DNA from: Mycobacterium sp.
Lineage (GTDB): Bacteria > Actinomycetota > Actinomycetes > Mycobacteriales > Mycobacteriaceae
Assembly (NCBI RefSeq): GCF_025965855.1
Contig: NZ_JAOPWB010000232.1
Location: 1 to 38,730, forward strand
Reading direction: 5' to 3'
Length of the DNA stretch: 38,730 bases
Shown here piece by piece: positions 31,613 through 38,730 of the stretch (positions within the stretch are counted from its first letter, which is position 1; each line of letters opens with the position of its first letter). The position numbers were made by a program, and so were the translations under genes. The notes under the pieces were generated by a model. The model saw only the letters and a list, made by a program, of their open reading frames with translations. It was not told the origin of the DNA and did not search any database.

Positions 31613-34600
31613 TTGCTGTTGGTCGGCGCCGTCGCGCTGGCTTTGACGTTTGCGCAATCCCCCGGGCAGGTCTCCCCCGACACCAAACTCGACCTCACCG
31701 CAAACCCGCTGCGCTTCCTGACCCGCGCGACCAACCTGTGGAACAGCGAACTGCCGTTCGGCCAGGCGCAGAATCAGGCCTACGGCTACCTGTTTCCGCA
31801 CGGGACCTTCTTTCTGGTCGGCCACGCGCTGGGAGTGCCGGGCTGGATAACCCAGCGGCTGTGGTGGGCATTGCTGCTCAGCGTGGGTTTTTGGGGGCTG
31901 CTGCGGGTGGCCGAGACGCTGGGAATCGGCAGTCCGACGTCCCGGGTGATCGGCGCCGCCGCGTTCGCGCTGTCGCCGCGGGTGCTGACCACGCTCGGAT
32001 CGATCTCGTCGGAGACGTTGCCGATGATGCTGGCCCCGTGGGTGTTGCTGCCCACCATCCTGGCTCTGAAATCGGCGCGGGCTGAGACACACAGGTCCGT
32101 GCGGGCGCTCGCCGCCCAGGCCGGGCTGGCCGTCGCGTTGATGGGCGCGGTCAACGCGATCGCGACGCTGGCGGGCTGCCTGCCGGCGGTGATCTGGTGG
32201 GCGTGCCACCGGCCGAACCGGTTGTGGTGGCGTTACACGGCCTGGTGGGTGCTGGCGCTCTGCCTGGCCATGCTGTGGTGGGTGGTGGCGCTGGTCTGCC
32301 TGCGCCACGTCAGTCCCCCGTTCCTGGACTTCATCGAATCCTCCGCCGTGACGACGCAGTGGTCGTCACTGACCGAGATGTTGCGCGGCACCGACAGCTG
32401 GACCCCGTTCGTTGCGCCGACCGCGACCGCCGGGGCGCCACTGGTAACGGGGTCGGCGGCCGTCCTGGCCACCTGCCTGGTCGCGGCGAGCGGGCTGGCA
32501 GGACTGGCCAGTCCCGCGATGCCGGCGCGGGGACGGCTGGTGACGATGCTGCTGGTCGGGGTGGTGTTGATGGCCGCCGGCTACAGCGGCGGGCTGGGCT
32601 CGCCGCTGGCCCACCAGATCCAGGCGTTCCTGGACGCCGGCGGCGCGCCGCTGCGCAACGTGCACAAGCTGGGATCGGTGATCCGGGTCCCGGTGGCGCT
32701 GGGCATCGCGCAGCTGCTGGGCCGGGTCGCGCTGCCGGGCAGCACGCCGCGCTCGGCGTGGCTGCGCGCGTTCGCCCACCCTGAGCGCGACCGGCGGGTC
32801 GCGGTGGCGGTCGTGGTCCTGACGGCGCTGATGGTCAGCACGTCGCTGGCGTGGACCGGCCGGCTCGCCCCGCCGGGCACGTTCGGCGCGATCCCGGCCT
32901 ACTGGCACGAGGCCGCCGACTGGCTCGACGCACACAACACTTCTGGCACCGGGTTGCCCGCCCCAGGGCGCGTGCTGGTGGCCCCGGGGGCTCCGTTCGC
33001 CACCCAAATGTGGGGCACCACCCACGACGAGCCGCTGCAGGTGCTCGGCAACAGCCCGTGGGGGGTGCGCGACTCCATTCCGTTGACCCCGCCGCAAACC
33101 ATCCGGTCGCTCGATTCGGTGCAACGCCTGTTCGCCGCGGGCCAGCCCTCGGTTGGGCTGGCCGATACCCTTGCCCGCCAAGGTATTTCGTATGTCGTGG
33201 TGCGCAACGACCTGGATCCGGAGACGTCGCGCTCGGCGCGCCCCATCCTGGTGCATCGCGCCATCGAGGGCTCGCCGGGACTGCAGAAGGTGGCGCAGTT
33301 CGGCGCACCCGTGGGACCCGGCACGCTGGCGGGATTCGTGACCGACGGCGGGCTGCGGCCGCGCTACCCGGCGGTCGAGATTTACCGGGTCGCCGCCAGC
33401 GGCGATCCCGGCGCGCCCTATTTCGTCGACACCGACCGGTTGGCCCGGGTCGACGGCGGGCCGGAGGTGCTGCTGCGCCTCGACGAGCGGCGACGGCTGC
33501 TGGGCCGGCCGCCGCTGGGCCCGGTGCTGATGACCGCGGACGCCCAAAGCGCCGGCCTGCCCGCGCCCCTCGTCACCGTCACCGACACCCCGGTGGCCCG
33601 CGAGACCGACTACGGCCGCGTCGACGAACATTCGTCGGCCATCCGGGCCGCCGGTGACGCCCGGCACACTTACAACCGCGTCCCCGACTATCCGGTCCCG
33701 GGCGCCGACACGGTGTTCGGGGCATGGAACGGCGGCCGCATCACCGTCTCGAGCTCGTCGTCGGACTCCACCGCGATGCCCGACGTCGCGCCGGCGACCT
33801 CCTCCACCGCGGCCGTCGACGGCGACTCGGGGACGGCGTGGGTGTCCAACGCGCTGCAGGCCGCCATCGGGCAGTGGCTGCAGGTGGACTTCGACCACCC
33901 GGTGAGCAACGGCGCCATCACCATCACGCCCAGCGCCACCGCCGTCGGCGCCCAGGTCCGCCGCATCCTGGTCGAGACCGCCAACGGCAGCACCACCCTG
34001 CGGTTCGACGAGCCCGGCAAGCCGCTCGCGGCGGCGCTGCCGTACGGCGAAACCCCGTGGGTGCGGGTCACCGCCGCCGGCACCGACGACGGGTCCCCCG
34101 GTGTGCAATTCGGCATCACCGACCTGTCGATCACCCAGTACGACGCGTCCGGATTCGCCCACCCGGTCAGCCTGCGCCACACCGTGCAGGTGCCCGGGCC
34201 GCCGCCGGGCTCGGCGATCGCGGGCTGGGACCTGGGGTCGGAACTGCTCGGCAGGCCGGGCTGCGCGCGGGCGCCCGACGGCGTGCGCTGCGCGGCGTCG
34301 GCGGCGCTGGCGCCGGAAGAGCCGGTCAACTTCAGCCGCACCCTGACCGTCGCGGCCCCGGTCTCGGTGACGCCGACGGTGTGGGTGCGGCCACGGCAGG
34401 GGCCCAAGCTGGCCGATCTGGTCGCCGAGCCGAACACCGTTCGGGCCCAAGGGGATTCCGACGTGGTGGACATCCTCGGCTCGGCGTATGCGGCCACCGA
34501 CGGCGACCCGGCCACCGCGTGGACGGCGCCGCAGCGGGTGGTGCAACACAAGTCCCCGCCGACGCTGACCCTCGCCCTGCCGCGGCCCACCGAGGTCGCC

Positions 34601-35812
34601 GGGCTGCGCCTGGCGCCCAGCCGGTCGACGCTGCCGGCGCACCCGACGGTGGTGGCAGTCAACCTGGGCGACGGACCGCAGGTCCGTGAGCTGAAACCGA
34701 GTGAGCCACAAACGCTTTCGCTCAAACCGCGGGTGACCGACACCGTCAGTATCAGCCTGCTCGACTGGGAAGACGTGATCGACCGCAACGCCCTGGGCTT
34801 CGATCAGCTCAAGCCGCCAGGGCTGGCCGAGGTCGCGGTGCTGGGCGCCGACGGCAACCCGATCGCACCCGCCGACGCCGCCCGCAACCGGTCGCGGGAG
34901 ATCACCGTCGGTTGCGATCGCGGACCGGTCATCGCCGTCGCGGGCCGGTTCGTGCACACCTCGATCCGCACCACCGCCGGCGCGCTGCTGGACGGCGAAC
35001 CCGTCGCGGCGCTGCCCTGCGAACGCGAGCCGATCGCGCTGCCGGCGGGCCAACAGGAGCTGTTGATCAACCCCGGCCCGCAGTTCGTCGTGGACGGGGC
35101 ACACCTGTCGACTCCGGCTTCGACCGAACTGCCCAGCGCCTCTGTGGTTCCCGCCCACACCGGAGCGTGGGGTCCGAGCCGCCGCGAGGTGCGGGCCCCC
35201 GCCTCGGCCGCCTCCCGGCTGCTGGTCATCCGCGAGAGCATCAACCCCGGCTGGGTGGCGCGCACCGGCGCCGGGGTCCGATTGACGCCGGTCGCGGTCA
35301 ACGGGTGGCAGCAGGGCTGGGTCGTGCCGGCGGGGGATCCCGGCACCATCACACTGACCTTCGCCTCCAATTCGCTGTACCGGGCGGGTCTGGCGGTGGG
35401 GCTGGCGTTGCTGCCGCTGCTGGCCGCCATCGCGTTGTGGCGCACCCGGCGCGGGCGTGCCTACGACGAGCCCGCTCAACCGTGGGCTTCCGGGCGCTGG
35501 GCGGCGGTGTCCGTGCTGGCGGCCGGGGCGGTCATCGCGGGCGTGGTGGGCGTCGTCGTGGTCGGCGCCGCCCTGGGCCTGCGGTACGCCCTGCGCCACC
35601 GGCAGCGCTGGCGCGACGCCGTGACCGTGGTGCTGAGCGCGGGCGGGCTGACCCTGGCCGGGGCGGCGCTGTCCCGCCATCCCTGGCGATCGGTCGACGG
35701 TTACGCCGGGCATTCGGCGAATGTGCAACTGCTGGCGCTGATTTCGCTTGCGGTGCTTGCCGCTTCGGTCGTGACGGTGCCGCAACGGGAGCCGCGGCCG
35801 CGCGACCAATGA
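31613..35812 (+). CDS. aftD: Alpha-(1->3)-arabinofuranosyltransferase AftD (start uncertain)
   Basis: A membrane GT-C glycosyltransferase adding branching arabinofuranose from decaprenylphosphoryl-arabinose to arabinogalactan and lipoarabinomannan. About 1,400 residues: a multi-helix N-terminal half with the luminal loop after TFAQSPGQVSPDTKLDL, which holds the expected catalytic acidic residue; long C-terminal beta-rich regions with carbohydrate-binding-like folds (for example AVDGDSGTAWVSNALQAAIG and AATDGDPATAWTAPQ); and final transmembrane helices after TFASNSLYRAGLAVGLALLP. TTG 31613 is the first standard start codon in frame. Similarity to H37Rv AftD (remembered N-terminus MAPLSRKWLPVVG) begins at least eight residues earlier at AAPLSRRWLLLVG, where no ATG, GTG or TTG exists. 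A CTG at 31547, two bases after the DUF2613 stop codon, is one alternative start. Confidence 0.93.
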   Translation: MLLVGAVALALTFAQSPGQVSPDTKLDLTANPLRFLTRATNLWNSELPFGQAQNQAYGYLFPHGTFFLVGHALGVPGWITQRLWWALLLSVGFWGLLRVAETLGIGSPTSRVIGAAAFALSPRVLTTLGSISSETLPMMLAPWVLLPTILALKSARAETHRSVRALAAQAGLAVALMGAVNAIATLAGCLPAVIWWACHRPNRLWWRYTAWWVLALCLAMLWWVVALVCLRHVSPPFLDFIESSAVTTQWSSLTEMLRGTDSWTPFVAPTATAGAPLVTGSAAVLATCLVAASGLAGLASPAMPARGRLVTMLLVGVVLMAAGYSGGLGSPLAHQIQAFLDAGGAPLRNVHKLGSVIRVPVALGIAQLLGRVALPGSTPRSAWLRAFAHPERDRRVAVAVVVLTALMVSTSLAWTGRLAPPGTFGAIPAYWHEAADWLDAHNTSGTGLPAPGRVLVAPGAPFATQMWGTTHDEPLQVLGNSPWGVRDSIPLTPPQTIRSLDSVQRLFAAGQPSVGLADTLARQGISYVVVRNDLDPETSRSARPILVHRAIEGSPGLQKVAQFGAPVGPGTLAGFVTDGGLRPRYPAVEIYRVAASGDPGAPYFVDTDRLARVDGGPEVLLRLDERRRLLGRPPLGPVLMTADAQSAGLPAPLVTVTDTPVARETDYGRVDEHSSAIRAAGDARHTYNRVPDYPVPGADTVFGAWNGGRITVSSSSSDSTAMPDVAPATSSTAAVDGDSGTAWVSNALQAAIGQWLQVDFDHPVSNGAITITPSATAVGAQVRRILVETANGSTTLRFDEPGKPLAAALPYGETPWVRVTAAGTDDGSPGVQFGITDLSITQYDASGFAHPVSLRHTVQVPGPPPGSAIAGWDLGSELLGRPGCARAPDGVRCAASAALAPEEPVNFSRTLTVAAPVSVTPTVWVRPRQGPKLADLVAEPNTVRAQGDSDVVDILGSAYAATDGDPATAWTAPQRVVQHKSPPTLTLALPRPTEVAGLRLAPSRSTLPAHPTVVAVNLGDGPQVRELKPSEPQTLSLKPRVTDTVSISLLDWEDVIDRNALGFDQLKPPGLAEVAVLGADGNPIAPADAARNRSREITVGCDRGPVIAVAGRFVHTSIRTTAGALLDGEPVAALPCEREPIALPAGQQELLINPGPQFVVDGAHLSTPASTELPSASVVPAHTGAWGPSRREVRAPASAASRLLVIRESINPGWVARTGAGVRLTPVAVNGWQQGWVVPAGDPGTITLTFASNSLYRAGLAVGLALLPLLAAIALWRTRRGRAYDEPAQPWASGRWAAVSVLAAGAVIAGVVGVVVVGAALGLRYALRHRQRWRDAVTVVLSAGGLTLAGAALSRHPWRSVDGYAGHSANVQLLALISLAVLAASVVTVPQREPRPRDQ

Positions 35813-35898
35813 CAGCCGAGGTGTTGGCTACCGGTTTTCCTGCTGGTTGACTGGATATACGGCACGGTGTGATCGCCGCCGCCGGAGGAGTTACGGCC

Positions 35899-37347
35899 AT
35901 GGGATGGTTTTCGGCACCCGAATACTGGCTGGGCAGACTGGTGCTCGAGCGCGGTGTCGCGGCCATCTACTTGATCGCATTCCTCGCGACCGCACTGCAG
36001 TTCCGGGCCCTCATCGGCGAACACGGAATGCTGCCGGTGCCAAGGTTTTTGGCCGGGCGATCGTTTTGGCGGTCGCCGAGCCTTTTTCATCTGCGTTACT
36101 CCGACCGGCTGTTCGCGGGCGTGTCCTGGCTGGGCGCGGCGCTGTCGGCGGCCATCGTCGCCGGTGCGGCCGACCGGGCGCCGCTGTGGGCCGCGATGCT
36201 GGCGTGGCTGACGCTGTGGGTGCTCTACCTTTCCATCGTCAACGTCGGGCAGACCTGGTACGGGTTCGGCTGGGAGTCTCTGCTGTTGGAGGCGGGGTTC
36301 CTGATGATCTTCCTCGGCAACGACCGGGTGGCGCCCCCGGTGCTGACGCTGTGGATGGCCCGGCTCCTGCTGTTCCGGGTCGAGTTCGGCGCGGGACTGA
36401 TCAAGATGCGCGGCGACCCGTGCTGGCGCGACCTGACTTGCCTGTACTACCACCACGAGACCCAACCCATGCCGGGGCCGTTGAGCTGGTTCTTCCACCA
36501 CCTGCCCAGGCCGCTGCACCGCGTCGAGGTGGCGGGCAACCATTTCGCCCAGCTGGTCGTGCCATTCGGGTTATTCGCGCCGCAGCCGGTGGCCAGCGTG
36601 GCTGCGGCGATCGTCGTGGTCACCCAGCTGTGGCTGGTGGCGTCGGGCAACTTCGCCTGGCTCAACTGGCTGACGATCATCTTGGCGTTCAGCGCCATCG
36701 ACGATTCGTCGTTCTCGACGCTCTTCCGGATACCCGCTCATGCTGGTCCGGCGGCACCGCCGCTGTGGTTCGCCGTCCTGGTGATCGCGATCACCGGCAC
36801 CTTGCTGTTCATGACGTACTGGCCGGTGCGCAACATGCTCTCCTCGCGTCAGCGAATGAACATGTCCTTCAACCCATTTCACCTGGTGAACACCTACGGT
36901 GCGTTCGGCAGCATCGGCCGCATCCGGCGCGAGGTGGTGATCGAGGGCACCGACGAAGAGCGGCTGACCCGGCACACCGCGTGGAAGGAGTACGAATTCA
37001 AGGGCAAGCCCGGTGCCGTGGGCCGGCTGCCACGCCAATGGGCGCCGTATCACCTGCGCCTGGACTGGCTGATGTGGTTCGCGGCGATCTCGCCGGGCTA
37101 TGCCCACCAGTGGCTGACGCCCCTGCTGCAGCGGCTGCTGCGCAACGATCGGCCGACGCTTCGCTTGTTGCGGCACAACCCCTTCCCGGATTCGCCACCA
37201 CGATATGTCCGCGCGCAGCTCTACGAATACCGTTTCACCACGTTCGCCGAGCTGCGCCGGGATCGGGCGTGGTGGCATCGCACGCTCATTGGCGGGTACG
37301 TCCGGCCCGTAGCGCTCGAGAAAGCGACGAGCGCGCCCGCCAGTTGA
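35899..37347 (+). CDS. Lipase maturation factor (LMF1)-family membrane protein
   Basis: A 482-residue polytopic membrane protein of the LMF1/DUF1222 family, equal in length to H37Rv Rv0235c. In animals LMF1 matures lipases in the ER; the bacterial role is unknown. Several hydrophobic helices are visible (ERGVAAIYLIAFLATALQF near 18-36, LWAAMLAWLTLWVLYLSIVN, VASVAAAIVVVTQLWLVAS). Family motifs include YGFGWESLLLEAGFL near 124-138, FRVEFGAGLIKMRGDPCWRD near 159-178, and after it LTCLYYHHETQPMPGPLSW. ATG 35899 follows GGAGGAG by eight bases; an earlier GTG at 35869 is not supported. It lies 86 bases after aftD, same direction. Confidence 0.9.
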   Translation: MGWFSAPEYWLGRLVLERGVAAIYLIAFLATALQFRALIGEHGMLPVPRFLAGRSFWRSPSLFHLRYSDRLFAGVSWLGAALSAAIVAGAADRAPLWAAMLAWLTLWVLYLSIVNVGQTWYGFGWESLLLEAGFLMIFLGNDRVAPPVLTLWMARLLLFRVEFGAGLIKMRGDPCWRDLTCLYYHHETQPMPGPLSWFFHHLPRPLHRVEVAGNHFAQLVVPFGLFAPQPVASVAAAIVVVTQLWLVASGNFAWLNWLTIILAFSAIDDSSFSTLFRIPAHAGPAAPPLWFAVLVIAITGTLLFMTYWPVRNMLSSRQRMNMSFNPFHLVNTYGAFGSIGRIRREVVIEGTDEERLTRHTAWKEYEFKGKPGAVGRLPRQWAPYHLRLDWLMWFAAISPGYAHQWLTPLLQRLLRNDRPTLRLLRHNPFPDSPPRYVRAQLYEYRFTTFAELRRDRAWWHRTLIGGYVRPVALEKATSAPAS

Positions 37348-37407
37348 GGGCAGGCGGTCAGACGAGTCTGGTGATGTCGGCGATGCGGGCGCGCTGGGAG
37401 TAAACGG

Positions 37408-38730
37408 CTACAGCGTCTCGTCCAATTCACCGAGCCGGTCGGTCAACCGCAGGTTCTCGGAGTAGTCGACGGGGCAGCAGATCAGCGACACCCCGTCGTC
37501 GGCGAGCGCAGCCTTGAGCGTCGGCAGCAGTTCATCGGCGGCGTTGATCCGATAGCCCTTGGCGCCGAAGCTTTCCGCGTAGAGCACGATGTCGGGGTTA
37601 CCGAACTTCACGTAGTAGTGCTCGCCGAGCTCGAGGTCCATCTTCCACTCGATGAGGCCGTAACCGCCGTCCTCCCAGATCAACACCACGAGCGGTATCC
37701 GCTCCCGGACGGCGGTCTCGATTTCCTGGGAATTCATCAAAAACGCGCCGTCGCCCACGACGGCCAGCACCTTGCACTCAGGACGCGCCAGCTTGACGCC
37801 GAGGGCGCCCGGCAACGCGAAGCCCATGGTGGACAGGCCGTTTGAGATCAGGCAGGTGTTGCGCTCGTAGGTCGGATAGAGCCGCGCCATCCACATTTTG
37901 GTCGCGCCGGTGTCCACCAGGACCACGTCGCTGCGGCCCAGCGCGGCGCGGGTGTCGGCGACCACCCGCGCGGGCGCCAGCGGGTAGCGCGAATCCTGTT
38001 GGCCCCGTTCGAACTCCTCCGCGAGCAGGCCGAAGCCGGGGACTTCGGGGTCGGCCTCATACGCGTGGCCCTCGAGTGCTTCCGTGAGCGCATCCAGCGA
38101 TTCACTGATGTCGCCGATGATGCCGACGTCGACCGAATAATGCGCGTCGACCTCGGCCGGGAAGCGATGAATGTGGATGATCTTCTTGTCGGCCTGCGGA
38201 TTGATCCGGATCGGGTCGAACTCCTGCAGCTCGTAGCCGATCGCCAGCACCACGTCGGCATTGTCGAAGCCGAAGTTGACGTAGTCGTGCCGCATGAAAC
38301 CGAGCGTCCCGATGCTGTTGGGGTGGTCGTCTGGCATGACGCCCTTGCCGTGGAAGGTGTTGGCCACCGGTATGCCGGTCTCCTCGGAGAAGCGGACCAG
38401 GGCCTTGGTGGCATCGGCGCGGGCGGCGCCATGCCCGGCCAGCGCCACGGGCCGCTTCGCCCGCCGCAGGATGTCGACCGCTCGTTCCACCTGGCGAGCT
38501 GCCGGCGCGTCGGGGCGAACGACGTTGCGGGGCAACGGCGTCAGGTCGGGATAGTCCGCGGCATCCGCATCTATGTGTTCGGGCACGGCCAGGTAGACGG
38601 CCGCCGGGCGTTCGGCCTCGGCGAGCTTGAACGCCTTGCGGACCATCTCGGGTATGGCGCGCGGGGTCGGGATGCTCGCGGCCCACCGCGTGATCGGGGC
38701 GAACATCGACACCAGGTCGACGTACTGGTG
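37408..38730 (-). CDS. AlsS-like acetolactate synthase / thiamine diphosphate enzyme (5' end outside window)
   Basis: The visible 440 residues cover the middle and C-terminal domains of a TPP enzyme; the N-terminal PYR domain continues past the right edge (codons HQYVDLVS lie before the first Met in view). The central domain includes RPAAVYLAVPEHID and GIPVANTFHGKGVMPDDHP. The TPP/Mg motif is GDGAFLMNSQEIETAVR, followed by PLVVLIWEDGGYGLIEWKM. The WxD and FGNPDIVLYAESFGAKGYRI segments resemble the catabolic AlsS type rather than IlvB. The usual NN or ND pair is ED here. Acetolactate formation from pyruvate is the best guess; another 2-oxoacid decarboxylase is possible. In H37Rv a different gene (gabD1) lies at this position. 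Confidence 0.85.
   Translation of the reverse strand, partial: HQYVDLVSMFAPITRWAASIPTPRAIPEMVRKAFKLAEAERPAAVYLAVPEHIDADAADYPDLTPLPRNVVRPDAPAARQVERAVDILRRAKRPVALAGHGAARADATKALVRFSEETGIPVANTFHGKGVMPDDHPNSIGTLGFMRHDYVNFGFDNADVVLAIGYELQEFDPIRINPQADKKIIHIHRFPAEVDAHYSVDVGIIGDISESLDALTEALEGHAYEADPEVPGFGLLAEEFERGQQDSRYPLAPARVVADTRAALGRSDVVLVDTGATKMWMARLYPTYERNTCLISNGLSTMGFALPGALGVKLARPECKVLAVVGDGAFLMNSQEIETAVRERIPLVVLIWEDGGYGLIEWKMDLELGEHYYVKFGNPDIVLYAESFGAKGYRINAADELLPTLKAALADDGVSLICCPVDYSENLRLTDRLGELDETL

Noticed and set aside
32366..35809. Minus-strand frame of over 1,100 codons opposite aftD
   Set aside because: Antisense shadow of aftD with no domain or start signal, typical of high-GC DNA.

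Overview
The window is chromosomal DNA from a slow-growing, high-GC Mycobacterium, probably M. avium-complex-like; species cannot be settled from sequence alone. The reasons are mycobacteria-specific genes (aftD, lpqI, htdX, fabG4, fadE5, an aac(2')-I acetyltransferase, nnaR), GC-rich third codon positions, frequent GTG/TTG starts and several apparent leaderless starts. Gene order largely mirrors the M. tuberculosis H37Rv stretch Rv0270 to Rv0235c, inverted here, with replacements and losses. H37Rv comparisons are from memory of that genome, not from a search.

Layout. 1-1100: the start of a small secreted protein, a gene-free low-GC gap, and an orphan ribbon-helix-helix-like protein. 1100-4500: fadD2 (acyl-CoA ligase) divergent from polD2 (stand-alone LigD-type polymerase), then a decayed TetR gene. 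4550-7850: a Tat/lipoprotein substrate-binding protein (fecB2), pxpB-pxpC (5-oxoprolinase subunits) and aac(2')-I. 8200-15100: a nitrate/nitrite assimilation cluster with narK3 (transporter), nnaR (HemD-OmpR regulator), a sirohydrochlorin chelatase and, convergent, nirB-nirD. It is interrupted only by an HTH-less TetR ligand domain. 15200-16400: an Hsp20 with an ECF-sigma-like promoter and strong terminator, a remnant of a PEP-mutase-like gene, and a small conserved protein. 16400-20000: the Sdh1 succinate dehydrogenase operon. 20000-21900: a 51-residue protein, then a flavin reductase and a 2-oxoglutarate/Fe(II) oxygenase on the minus strand.

21900-27900 is a fatty-acid module: fadE5 (acyl-CoA dehydrogenase), fadA2 (thiolase), fabG4 (ketoacyl reductase) and htdX (hydratase/dehydratase). 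27865-29743: a CLC chloride-channel homologue behind a TetR gene. 29800-37350: envelope genes, namely lpqI (NagZ-type glucosaminidase lipoprotein), two tandem small secreted proteins, aftD (arabinofuranosyltransferase) and an LMF1-family membrane protein. The window ends inside an AlsS-like thiamine diphosphate enzyme.

The most interesting signal is a shared palindromic operator, TTACY-N4-RGTAA. It occurs in the fadE5 promoter, in the fadA2/fabG4 divergent promoter and, with one mismatch, upstream of the TetR gene at 29126-29743. This suggests a local autoregulated fatty-acid regulon. A consensus GlnR-like box before nnaR, a 12-bp palindrome in front of the oxygenase gene, a palindromic in-frame insertion in fabG4, and an aftD gene with no standard start codon where homology begins also merit attention.
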